Source: Oxyruncus cristatus
Taxonomy: Eukaryota > Chordata > Aves > Passeriformes > Cotingidae
Reading direction: 5' to 3'
NCBI GenBank assembly: GCA_013399855.1
Contig: VXAY01003218.1
Location: 62,001 to 126,000, forward strand
Length of the DNA stretch: 64,000 bases
Shown here: piece by piece, positions 1 through 11,737 of the stretch
Position numbering within the stretch: the first letter of the stretch is position 1
How the letters are laid out: each line of letters opens with the position of its first letter
Position numbers and translations under genes: made by a program
The notes under the pieces: model-generated
Told to the model about the DNA's origin: nothing
The model's database searches: none
The model's input: the letters and a program-made list of their open reading frames with translations, nothing else

Positions 1-893
1 AAATATCTGCTTAGTTAGGCTCAGTTAGCAAAACAGTTACGTTAAAAGAGTAAGCTGAGAGTAGGAGATACTCAGGAAGCACCACTGTACAGTCATCCTG
101 CAGCAACACAGGGAAGGAGAATGGAATTTGGATGCCCTGAACTATAACTTCAATCACTGATGTGCGCTTTGACCACAGTGCTTGTGCTGGAGAGGCTGCA
201 GGGACACCTGCAGGTAAAAATAAGGGTCAAGGAAAAGATGTGCCTCAAAACGTTCCTTTTCAGATACCCAAACTGCCTTTCCACGTTCAAAAATTCACTT
301 TCACTTTGAGATACGGAGGGTTCATTATCCACTTCAACTCTAACCTGTTTTAGCAAGGAAGAGACACCCTGACTGGCTGAAAAGCAGTGCTTGGAAATGG
401 CTGATTACCTTCTGTACTTGCAGCTGATGTCTCGCAGCTCCCCCAGACACAGGAGCTTCCTCTCACGTACAGATCTGGGCTGCAGCACAGACACACACCG
501 GGAAGGAACAGCCAGATCCCCTCTGCCAGCCAGCACACGCTCTGCATTTCAATGGCTCTGGTCAACAGCAGCACTGTGCTGAAGGCTACCACTATCAGAA
601 ACATTCTGAGTGGAAAATATCTGTGTGCAGGTCAGTTTTGTTATACAAAATAACTTGAACAATGCCTGGATAAGATCTCTGCTACCAAAGACTGTCTAGG
701 CTAAATGAAACCACCTGAATATGCCCCAGCCCCAATGAGGATCAGATAAAGGGGGCAGTGACACTGCCCAGCCAGCTGGGGCAAGGCCCTGCTCTGGGTA
801 ACACAGTTCCTGTGGGCAGCAGCAGTTTTTCTAGCACAGGATTTATTCAGTGGTTTGTTCCTCACAACATAACAGCTCCAAGAGGTTCTGTGT

Positions 894-913
894 CACACAC
901 ACACACACACACA
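894..913. repeat. CA dinucleotide microsatellite
   Basis: About 10 uninterrupted CA units. Confidence 0.95.
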
Positions 914-1857
914 TTCTGACAATCAGCATCTGGTGCTGAAGGTTTTCTGTGTCTCCTTGGTGACTATGCAAAATTCAAGGTGCACATCATTCACTCTGAT
1001 TTCGATCTAACCCATACCCACAACAATCTCAGAGCTTGGCTCACGTTTCTCAGCACATCACAGCAAGAGAAGAGAAGGGCGAGCAGGAAGACAAGCACAG
1101 CCTTCACCACCATCCCCGTGACAACAGGATCAGACATTCAGGACAAAGTCCCCAGGGATTTTCCTGCATCATTTAGCAGAGAAACAGCCTCTCCCAGCTA
1201 CCCACCATTAGGGTTTGCTTCCAGTCCTGGATCTCCTGGAACTACCGCAGATCTGTCTCACAACAGCCTACGCAAGGCCAGCAACTGATCGGTAACCAGG
1301 TTCAAACTATTGGTTTACTAAGGCTTTAAAACCTGTCACAGGCAACGTTTCTAGTCCACAGTTTTCAGCTCATAAATCCCTGGCTCAATATGTCATCCAA
1401 GCCCTGCCACAAGGCTGGTGAAACCAGCTGTCTGCCAGATTAGATTCCAGCTCTTCTGAGTGACCAAGCCATGTCTTGTCCCTGTCACACTTCGTGCCCG
1501 GCACGAAAAATAACCTCCTTCCTGAGATGGAGGATGGGTGCTGGATCACAGGTCTGAACCATATGCCAGGTAAGCAAAGGACCTCGCGTTCTTTCAACCC
1601 ACGTCCTATGTGTTCATATTGGTTTAGATGAACTCTGTGCCACAGCATCAGTAAAACTGTAATGCTGTCAGACTTCACATCTGCATCTTTAAAATCAGCA
1701 TCAGGTTTCTCTGATCTGTGGGGAGGTCCCGATGCTCAAACACCTCTCATTACTTTTCTCAGTATTTCAAACCTACAAGGTATTAAGAGCAATTACTTTC
1801 TAGTGCATTACTCCACTAGCAGAAAATAGATACCTTTATTAAAGCTGATCCATTATG

Positions 1858-2303
1858 GACCGGTTGGAGCAGGTCCAGAGGCGGCCATGAAATTGCTCCC
1901 AAAGCTGGAGCCACTCTGCCATGGAGACAGGCTGGGAGAGCTGGGATTGTTCAGCCTGGAGAAGGGAAGGCTCCAGGGGGAACTTAGAGCAGCTTCCAGT
2001 GCCTGAAGGGGCTGCAAGAGAGCTGGAGAGGGACTCGAAAGGAATAGGACAAGGGGGAATGGCTTCTCCTGGACAGAGGGCAGGGGTAGAGGGGATATTA
2101 GGAAGAAATTCTTCCCTACGAGGGTGGGCAGGCCCTGGCACAGGTTGCCCAGAGAAGCTGTGGCTGACCCATCCCTGGAAGTGCCCAAGGCCAGGTTGGA
2201 TGGGGCTTGGAGCAACCTGGGCTAGTGGAAGGTGGAACGGGGAGTGGGATGAGATGGGCTTTGAGGTCTCTTAAACCCGAACCATTCTGTGATTCTGTGA
2301 TTC
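1858..2303 (+). mobile_element. CR1 LINE 3' fragment, sense on plus strand
   Basis: About 445 bp match the CR1 3' region from the segment with ttcagcctggagaaggga through tggcacaggttgcccagaga to the terminal attctgtgattctgtgattc octamer-like repeat. It is 5' truncated, as is typical of CR1. Antisense to RABGAP1L. Confidence 0.95.
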
Positions 2304-5094
2304 GAAACTTACACTCAGGGCTACACAATCCCTTCTATATCTCTACTTTTATCTGTATTTCAGCAACTAACACAACTTTTACAACACCCCCTCAAAAGCC
2401 TGGGCTTTTTCTGCTTGCCCAGCTCTATCAACAAAACTGCTAAAACCCTAAAAAACATTCTATAAAGCTGCACATTAAATGATAAGCATTTTGAGAACAC
2501 CAGAGGGACAGTGCCCAACTGCAGGGTACCAGGAAGGCTCACTGAAGCACAGCAGTGTTTTAGTTCAACAACTAACCCGTGCCCTGCTCCGTTATCTCTC
2601 CAACCCTTCATCTGCTGAGCCGGTCCCCTCCACGCCCTGAACGAATCCAGGTTCTGCCCTATTTGCACTGCTCACCCATTCCAGGGTTGCCTCTGGAAGC
2701 TCAGCCTGAGTGTGGACAATCTGTGTGCTCGTTCTTGCCCACACACTTGGCTTCTGTGGTCTCCAAGGTAATGGACTCTTACTTGTACCCTGATATCGGA
2801 GCTCGGGGTTACTTCGGCAACTCTACCTCGGAGCAAAAGCACAAAACCCTGAGCATTGTCTTGGCACAGCTTAACACTCTGCTCCAAAACAAACCATCTG
2901 GATCATTCTGGAAACCCACAGCTTTACAAGATCAGCATGCCCAGCATTCCAGTCAACAGAGGAGGCTGGTTGTCGGTGAGCTCATGTTGGCACAGGCAAA
3001 AGGAAGCAATAAAGCCAAAAATGTGTGTATTAAACAGTGCATGAAAGCTCAACAAGGTAAAAACCACTGAAATACATCTTCCAACTTCAGCACACAAATT
3101 CTTATGAGAGTTGGGTTCAAAAAGAATGAAAATAATTGTAGACAATGAAGACAATGTTTGTAACTAACACATTCACCTGCATCTTCTAGGAATTAAGACA
3201 CTGGACTTCTATAATGAGATAAACTGCCTTTACATTTAGTGTCAGTGCTCCTTTCAAAGTCCATGATAGTACTGGCCATATATGACCAATAATGTCTAGA
3301 AACTTACTTCAAGTTTCTTCTCCCAAATGGGCTTGTAATGGTGACAGAAACAGAAGCTGAGTTTCTGAAGTGCCCAGAGAAGCTTGTATTGATCTTCCTG
3401 AAATCCTTTTTAAGAAGAAATTGAGGAAGCTCCAAAAATGTCCTCCTTTTGAATGTTTCAAAATTCTGTTCTTATTTAAAAAATGTCTATTTGAGACATT
3501 GATTTAGTAATTCTTTCCTGATCCAATGACAATAAAGAGGCAGCAAGAAAAAATGCTTATAGACATGAAAAAAAAAATCAGGAAATAATATAGGGTATTA
3601 ATTAGGGTAGCAGTAATTAAAACTAAATGCAGAAGAAAAAAAAAAGTTCCAATTCTTTCTTGAGTTCCATTAGGCTGGATGAGATTATAAGCATATGAAA
3701 AAGAAGAGGATCCCTAAGTGTTGCTCATATGCATTAATAATTCGAGCTCATAAGTAGTTCTGATTCAGATGAGTCATTATTGTCCAGAGAACAGCTCAGC
3801 TCTGTTGGAAGTCAGGCTGCAGGTTTTTATGCAGAGCAGAAGCACGGACAGAAATAGCAGACGAGATCTCTGGTCCACTCATGTTTGTTTTCAGTAAATC
3901 CCTAAAACCGCAGAGACTCCTCAGAGCAGAAGAAAACCCGGCACTGCCAACATTTAGGCACCACCAGTCAACCCATCTGGATGACTTTGGTTGGTGAGCT
4001 GAGACCAGCAACCCACCCAAACGCTCTGCAGAGCTGATACGGATCCAGCTGATAAACTGGTTCCACACCAGCATCATTTTATAAGTTGTAGGTCCCATTT
4101 TATTCCTTATCTACAGGTCTGATTCATAAAAGTAGCTTTACAGCTACAAGAGTCTTCTCTAGCCCTGGTTTCACTCCCACATGAGAGATTCATTTTCTTA
4201 AAGCCCAACCCCCCCTGCGGAGTATCCGACAGCCATAAACATGAATTAAAAAGCTCCCAAAATGGGTCAAAAGGCATTGACAAAGGGAATCATTATTCAA
4301 TGACATCTTCCATTTCTGGTTAAGGACATTCTGGGTGTCTTCTGGGACTCATCAAAGAAGCAGCTCTATCAAACACTACATCAGAGGCCTGGAAGTGGAA
4401 GATACGGTCCTGCTAATGGGATTTGGGGATGACACACGGACAGAAAGAACAGTGAAGAACAAGAAGAACCAGACACTGCACACATATACATTTGAATTCC
4501 TGGAAACAGCTTCCTCAATGGAAACACACCACTGTGCCAGCGCCAGAACAAATGCCCACAGGGACTTAACTACACCATGGAACAGTAGATCTCCAGCTGG
4601 GGTGGAATCCCAGGAAGAGACGGGATCAGTCCCAAGGATTTGGGACTTCTCCAAAAAGTTTGGAGACTTCTGTGCTCTCTGGGAAGCACAGGGGATGGGA
4701 GGCACATGCTGGGAAAGCAGCCTGCCCTTGGCTGGGCAAGGCCTAGCTCTTGCTCCACAGGCCTCCCCCTCTCACCTCGCTGTTTGACAGCAAGCTGACC
4801 CAAACCATCCTGCAGAAATATGTTCATAATTTTAAACATGGTAATTGTATCAGCACTGCCCCCCAGGCAGCTGCATCGGCACCGCTCAGGAGGCCACACA
4901 GAGCAGTGTGGGACTGGGAATAAGCACTGGCACAGCGAGAAGGGCAGGGAACAACACACCACCTTTGCAGTGCCAAAAATGTGACTCTGCTGTCGGAGCC
5001 AGGCTGCAGCAGAACAGCTCCTGAGAACCCTAGGATGCAAAAGGATAGGGGGAAAAGGAAGGTGACTAGGGAAGGTTAACCCTGGATCGTCACC

Positions 5095-5300
5095 AAGATC
5101 AATACTGGAATACTGCATCTAGTCCTGGGAGATGCAGTAGGGGAAAAAAAATGATGAGGATGTGGAACAGAGCCCCTGAACTGTTTTGGGCAGGGTGTAA
5201 ACGCCTTGCAGACGGAGGTTTAAGAGCTCAGGATCCTCAGTTTGCTCCAAAGACAAGGTGAGCAGATCAAGGCAGGATCTGGCAGCTCCTGCCCCACAGA
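5095..5300 (+). mobile_element. Diverged CR1-like fragment (plus strand)
   Basis: The segment with tggaatactgcatctagtcc and, further on, a region like ttcagtttgctccaaagaca resembles the part of CR1 just before its 3' terminal region. It is diverged and lacks the 3' end. Confidence 0.45.
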
Positions 5301-5774
5301 GGAGGGAGGGAGGGAGATGAGATGGCTCCTTGAGACAGCCTGAGAGCAGCATCTCTCCTGCTGGGCAGGGGGGGCTCACATGAGAATTATACCCGCTGGA
5401 AAGAAGCAAACCTCATAGCAGAGACCACCCAAACTCCCTTCTCCCTCCTCTGGCAGCAGCACCAGCAGAAATGCCACCCAGGGAAACATGGGCTCCAAAA
5501 GACCAAGTGCTGCCAACTCCTCCACACAGGCAGAATTGGAGACTCAAGGAAAAACTGAGATTGGAAGGGCCCTCCAGCAGGCACACAGACCAACCTCCCG
5601 CTCAGGCAGGGACAGCTCCAAAGTCAGAGCATGTTCTCCTGAAGGCCTCCAAGGATGGAGATGCCAAGGTCTCCCTGGGCAGAACTGCTTCCCTTGCTCT
5701 GAGCCAGAACTGGCTCTGCTGCAAATCATGAGCATTCCTCGTGTTGTCACTGCGTGACTCTAGAAGTTTGGCTC

Positions 5775-6215
5775 CCTCCTCTCTGGGACCTTCCTTTAGG
5801 TGGCAGAGTACAATCAGATCCCTCCTGAGCTTTCTCTTCTTCAGGCTAAGCTGTGGTCAGTGCCCTGCCTTCCCAGCGGTCCTGTGCCATATCCACCCGA
5901 GGCTGTGACTGTCCCTGTTCTCCAGGGGGCTCAGAACTGCATGCAGGGAGTGGGGTGCAGCCCCACAGCTGCTGGCTGGAAGGGGATGGCCATCCCACCC
6001 GGCACCTGCCTGTGCACAGCCAGCCTTGGGCACTGCAGGCACGCTGCTCACTCCTCTGTCATCCACACCACTCCCAGCCTGCACTGATCCTGGCCAGACA
6101 TTTGGTCCCCAGCCTGCACAGACGATGGAGCTTCTCCTTCCTAGGGTTTGCCTTGCTGGACCTCAGCAAGTTCCTCTCAGCCCACCACTTACCCTCCAGC
6201 TTCGGCCACCTGAAA
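5775..6215 (-). mobile_element. CR1 fragment, minus strand, without its 3' end
   Basis: The plus strand shows reverse-complement CR1 blocks: agctttctcttcttcaggct at about 5830, and gtttgccttgctggacctca with ttcctctcagcccaccactt at about 6147-6190. The middle is poorly matched, so this may be one degraded copy or two. Confidence 0.6.
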
Positions 6216-7853
6216 AACCGTGTGGTATCTGTGCCTGAACATGCTGAACACTCTCAGCTCTGCTATCAACCCCAGAAATGTTCAGCTGCTGCAGTTAAGA
6301 CTTCAACCCACGGACCACTACGCCCTGCGCTCCTCCAAGGCCACCTGAGTTTCTGACTGGCTTTGCAGTTCATCACCTTCTCCGAACCTCCTCAATTTGG
6401 CTTTAATGGGAAGCTGAGAGCCTAAAAATCCTTGTGGCAGAGTCTCCTGCATGTAACCTCCAATTATTTCTGTGGAATGGCCGATAATTCCCCCGAACAG
6501 AGAGCTAAACACGGCAAGGCAGGCAGGCAAATGGAAATACAATGAAGCTTTCCAGAAGAACGTCCTTCAGCTCTGGATTAAGAGGATTATACCACTTAGA
6601 ATAGCATCTTTATAACCCCTTGAGTCCAAGTTTTCTGCAGATAAGCTGAGAATTGAAATTCCCCAGAGTAAAGCTGCTCAATTCTTGCACAAGCTGTGCA
6701 GCAGTCCATTCTATGTGCTGCTCTGCATGTCTGTGCAAGGCTGTTTCAGAACGACTTGAAATCTTAAAAGCAAGACCACACAGCAAAACAACCGTGTGTC
6801 ATGGTCACACTGCAACATGACTAATTTTATTAAAATATGTGTTGGGGGATTGCTGTCACACAGTGCTGCTTTGGAGCAGATTTAACAAAACCTTAGCTCA
6901 GCTCATCTACATCCTGTTTAATTGTTCACGAGCATCAAAGCGATGCTACAAAAACACTGCTATGCTGTCCAGTGAAAAAATCCATGTTTTTATTGAAAAA
7001 TACAGCTGGAAGTGATAGGACCTGGCCAACAGCAGGTAATTCTGATTGTGCCCAAGGAGTTCACACCTGTGAGGTGTGACACTGGACACGTCAGGTGGTC
7101 ACACAGGGCTGGCCTAAAGCACGAGGAACCCACACAGCTGTCACCTGGCTTGGTTTTGGAGTTAAGCCTTTGTCACCTCACGTCGTGACATGGGGCTCTC
7201 TGAGCACCCTGGCCCACTGCACAACCCACAGGCGCTACAAGGGTCAGGAGCAGTGCCGGAAATCTTGCACCAAGCCCACGCTGGCATCCAAACCACAGAA
7301 CAGGATGAAAGCCTTTGCAAGAAGTATTTTTTTAAACTGTTCTCTGCAACCTGAGCAGTATGTTAGAAACGCCTTGAAAAATAAACAAAACCGGATTTTG
7401 CAAACCGGGAGATGAACCCCAGATTACAAAATACCTGTGCTGTTAACGTGAACTCTCAGGTTAAACAAACCCTCCACAAATCCTTCCTGCAGGGCGTCCC
7501 TTCACGTACAGTACATACCTTAGTGCAAGCTGGTGAAATGACCACGACAGAGTCAACAGCGTCTGCCCCAACTTACCCAACTGTCAGCTTGTCCCGTGAT
7601 TAAACACAGCAGCAGAGAACTGGGAGAAACTGAGCCATCAGGTCCTGTCCCTTCATAGTGCACATTCCCACACATTGTCTAATCCTATCATAATCCTGAG
7701 GAGCTTAATTTTAAACCTCCTCAGGTTGTTTGCATCATTATTTGTTTACTTAATATTCTTCAAATCCAGTTAAAAGAGCAGTTAAGTATTTCCTATGTAA
7801 ACCCAGCAAAAAACGTATTTCTTAATTTATTTACTAGTACATAATGCACTGAG

Positions 7854-7963
7854 ACACAGAATCCCAGAATGGTTTGGGTTGGAAGGGAACTTAAAGACCG
7901 TCTAATTCCAAGCCCATGCCGTGGGCAGGGACACCTTCCACTAGACCAGGTTACTCAAAGCCC
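7854..7963 (-). mobile_element. CR1 LINE 3' end, minus strand
   Basis: About 110 bp of the CR1 terminus in reverse complement, with gaatggtttgggttggaagg and then gggcagggacaccttccact. Strongly 5' truncated. Confidence 0.93.
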
Positions 7964-9831
7964 TATGTTAATATCCAAACATGTTCATACTCTTTGATTC
8001 AGGAACAAAAAAGAGTTGATCAGAAGACACCTTTACACTAAAGTCTGTCACTCATATCTTCTAAATAACAGTAATAACTATACTGTTCCTCCCACAGTTG
8101 TTCTCTGTTTACCAGAAGATTAGTAATTTTTAAAAAGATGTTAGTTCATCCTATTTTCAGAGTGGCAAAACTCAGCTGGAGCTGTAACGTGGTGCTTCTG
8201 ACACCAGTTCCTCTCTTCTCCGGTCACTGGCAGCGGATCCAGCGGAATCCAGAGATCCACAACAAGATTCCCGTTACTTGTGCTCTGCAGAGCTCATCGC
8301 TGAGCCCACCACAGCAGCACTTCCCAAAGGTCTGAACTGCAGGGTAAACCACCCATGAGATGTTTTCTTACCACAGGGATTTTAATTTAACAACTGCAAG
8401 TGCTGGCTCTGGACCACACCAGCAGTGCAGGGCAGGAGGCTCCCAGGAAACCCCCCTGTCGTCATCGCTGGCTCTGAGAGACTCATCCCAGGAGCCTCTC
8501 CCAGAGCCGCCGGTGCCTGGCTCCAGTTAATCCTATTGCAACACCAGGACCTGTCTGCAGGGAAGGCACTAACCCAGCTAAGGCTGAACGAGAGGAAAGG
8601 TTGTGGCTGGATGGTGAATTAAGGGATATCTAAACATATCCAGCATGGGAGAAGCAGGTGACTCCTGATATGCTGGTCAATCAAAACCTGCTCAAAGCCC
8701 AGCCTCCAACCAGGTCATATTAAAGCTCACAGTTCTGTCTATGCCGGATTTCCAGATTTATGGCCTAACTGCTGCAATGGACCTTGGAAATTCTGGCCTA
8801 GAGGAAGCCAGAGACAGGGAAAAAGCATCATAATAGGGCAAAACACAGTTTAGATCCAGAGATCCTATGATCCTATGGGAGATGGAGGAGATGAGCTCAT
8901 GCACTCAAGATCTCCTGAGACTGGAGAGGCAGAAAAACACGAGCAGGAAATACACACAGAGGAGTTTTACACAAGATACAGTAAAGCAAGTTCTCCTTTT
9001 CTGAGAACACCTCCCTTTGTCTCAGCTGAGGAACCACCTGGATACAAACACACACACAGAGCCCCAAATCTGCACACACAAGTGCTTCACTGGGCTGCTA
9101 AATAATGGACTGATTGTACTTAGCCTGAAATATCTGCCTGCACATTAAGCTCAATATGTGCATCTTTATTTCCAAACACTTCCTCTGACTGCTCCTAGGC
9201 AGCCTGGCTCCCACATGGGCTCAGCTGGAGAATCTGAAACCAGAGATGAACTTTGGCACCAAATTTCAGGGCCTGCAGCTCCCTCCAAGCACTGGGATCT
9301 CCAGGAGGGAGGAGGATGACCACACTCTACATGGCATTTACCTAAAGATATATGCTGCTTACCAAGTGGTTTTCACAGATATTTATGCTGGTTGCAGGAC
9401 ACAGAAGGGGAACATCACCATTCCCAAGGAAGGGATAGACTCTCTTAGATTTAGTGACCTGCACCCCCAGAACCAGCACCTACCCTGATGCTTTAACTGA
9501 CATTCCAAGATACAGAAAGTGTTTGCACCACTTAGTGCTTACAGTTAGAGAAGTTCAGTCATTTGCTGGCTTAATTATTTAAAAAATACCATTTTAACTA
9601 TGATCCTACTGAGCAAATCACCTTCCTGTAAACTCAGTGTGGCCCAGGAAGGTATTGTAAATAATCTCATCTCTTCTGAAACATGTTTTAATTTTGTTGA
9701 TGCATGACAGCAATTTTCTGGAAAAGCAACGAGAAGAGAAACTAAGGAAGGAAAAGAGAAACTAAAGAATAGTTTTCATCAGAAGGACTTAACTCCAGGA
9801 CAGAGTATTACTAGGAAGGAGCAACACCTAC

Positions 9832-9942
9832 CCCAGCTTTGGGCTTGCTGACTGCCACCAGATTGGCCAGGAAGTCCTCCTCACAGAGCTGGCTAAACAC
9901 GTGGGCATCGTAGGCCACCACGATGGACACCTCCTCCATCAT
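9832..9942 (-). CDS. RABGAP1L: RABGAP1L alternative first coding exon of the short, TBC-less isoform (37 codons)
   Basis: The exon starts MMEEVSIVVAYDAHVFSQLC and continues EEDFLANLVAVSKPKAG to a GGG/gtaggt donor, phase 0. The first ATG sits in a good Kozak context (cggcaccATGATGG). It closely resembles the N-terminus I recall for a short mammalian RABGAP1L isoform, in which this leader is joined straight to the coiled-coil exon. That isoform lacks the PTB, kinesin-like and TBC parts, so it should not act as a Rab-GAP, though it could still bind coiled-coil partners. The exon lies about 25 kb downstream of the last TBC exon, inside the same intron, at the edge of a CpG-rich stretch. I chose the first of the two tandem ATGs. 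The frame also stays open upstream to about 10026, but without another ATG. Confidence 0.88.
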
Positions 9943-10240
9943 GGTGCCGCCGCCGGCAGCAGCCCGGGCAGGGGGACAATCCCAGGCTGAGCCCTGGCTC
10001 AGCTCTGGGCCGCTGTCCACACCCACCTGGAGACGCTACCGGGGAAGGAGTGTCCCGAGAGACAACATGAGCCAGCAAATGGGCTCCCGCGGGGGCTGTC
10101 CTGCCCGGGGTGCCTCTGGGAGCATGGGAAGCACAGCCGGCACACCCGCTCACACCGCCAACACCCCTCGCTACGGCATCGGCTGCAGCCTGGGCGCAGC
10201 CAGGGGACCTGTGCTGACTCCGGGAGCGGGCTGAGGATGA
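9930..10240 (-). promoter_or_regulatory. CpG-rich tract, probable promoter and 5' UTR of the short RABGAP1L isoform
   Basis: The stretch is visibly richer in GC and CpG than the introns on both sides. It has runs such as gccgccgccggc and gcccggg, and a scatter of CG dinucleotides. It overlaps the ATG of the alternative first exon at 9942 and extends upstream of it in the direction of transcription. I see no convincing TATA box. The role as a promoter is inferred from composition and position only, and the transcription start is not defined. Confidence 0.55.
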
Positions 10241-11664
10241 GACAGCAGCAGGCAAAAGGGCAGGGTTAAGCAAGAAAAGATCCGCCGGTGCTCGACAGAA
10301 GGACTGGAATCACTGCTGTTCTTCTCCAGCTTGGCAGCAGTTGTTCATTCGTTATATCCAGCTTTCTCCCATGAAAGCTGATGTTCTTGTGAGCAGAGGC
10401 TCCCCTTCCAGTGAACTGTTGCTTCTGTCTTATTTGTAAGTTCACAGGGATTGGTGTAATGCTGATTTCTTTAAGGCACTCCTTAAAATTTTCAAGTTTC
10501 TAAATCTCTGCCTTAGAAGTCTTTATATACACTCACTTCTGTTTTTCCACAAATCTGAACCACAGATAGATAACTGCCTTGTAGATTTTAGCAGCAAGAT
10601 GACGGCATCAAGTCACAACACTCCAAAAAGAGTCCTTCAGTTTCCACGTGTAACAGAGGGTAAAACAGCCCTGAGAAAATGGAGTGAGGTTGTAAAGCTC
10701 TTCTATGAATAAACCTGTACCCCCACAGTAAAAATAAAAACAATTTATGCAATTAAAACTCCCCACAGTCAAAGGTTTTTATCCTGAATCTGGTGCTGGT
10801 CCTCTTTTAATCAAGAGGTGATCTAGAAAACAGTAAGTTATTTGAAGAAACAAACAAAATATCCCAAAAGCAACTCCTTTCAGGACACTCAGGCAAGGCA
10901 GAACTCGTCACCAACTTGGGCACTTCTGCTTAGACACATCCACTACATTTTTATCTTCTCTGGAAGCCTTTTCTTCCGGGGGAAAAAAATCGTACCTGCT
11001 CAAGAAACAGCAATCACTCCCACCGTTCATTTGTCTCCAAAAAGAATCTGTACTGGAAGCCGCAGACCTGGTAGAAGTTTCCAGTTCAGCTTGGTGGCGG
11101 CATATGGTTACACTCTCGCTTTCCAGAACAAACGGGGTCAGACACACCTTGCTTTGCTTCTTCCTCTGCTCCCCGAGTAGCTTTATCAAAGACTGCAGTT
11201 ATCTGAATAGCACCAGGTGCTATTTGCATTTGAATAGGGAACTTGAGCAACAGCTGTAGCGGGCAGGATTAAAACCCCAACATCTCCTCCACTTAAACAG
11301 GGGGGAAATTACATGTTATTGCTAGGAAACAGAGAGTTCTAATAGGCTTATGGCAAACAAAAAATGCAGCACTTGAGGTTAAACCCTTGAGACTAAAGCA
11401 GATTCTGACTGTGCTTAACCCTTGCAGGAGGAAGAAAAGTACTTTTCCTTTGCAACGCACCTATAGTGCATTTTCTTCCTTGTTTTTCTTCAAAGGCTTG
11501 CAAACGTTTCCCAGTTTCTTCCCACAGTAGAAAGACTTCCCACTCCAATGCAGCTCACGGGACGGCTCTGTGTCACCTGCACGAAAGTCCTACCTGCTCT
11601 GCCAAACCCCGCTCACGTCTTCCAAAGCCTTCAAACACCGCTTGCTCCTTGGCTCCCTTGCCTT

Positions 11665-11737
11665 GGGGGGGCTGGTTCCTTCCTTGGCAGGGGAGGACGG
11701 GGCTGGTTCCTTCCCGGGGGGTGCTGGTTCTTTCCCG
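11665..11737. repeat. GC-rich imperfect tandem repeat
   Basis: Three copies of a GGGGCTGGTTCCTTCC-like unit at about 11665, 11698 and 11721 with uneven spacing. A GC-box-like stretch (gccgcccctccccggcccct) follows at 11767. Confidence 0.7.

Larger units (their letters stand above)
1..9831 (-). other. RABGAP1L intron downstream of the 9.8 kb exon (incomplete)
   Basis: I find no exon here. The next expected RABGAP1L exon, the start of the coiled coil, is absent on both strands, so this intron continues past position 1. It holds a short CA repeat (894-913), CR1 fragments at 1858-2303, about 5095-5300, 5775-6215 and 7854-7963, and otherwise unique-looking DNA. The stretches 2304-5094 and 7964-9831 contain nothing else I can name. 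Confidence 0.8.

Noticed and set aside
1921..2274. 117-codon plus-strand ORF
   Set aside because: It lies entirely within a CR1 3' non-coding region.
4570..5118. 182-codon minus-strand ORF, the longest in the window
   Set aside because: It overlaps a diverged CR1 piece, shows no domain or conserved motif, and other frames are open in the same stretch.
7900..7963. Regularly repeated words such as gggcagggacaccttccact across the window, considered as a possible repeat array
   Set aside because: They are dispersed, truncated CR1 copies with different flanks and lengths, not an array with constant spacing.
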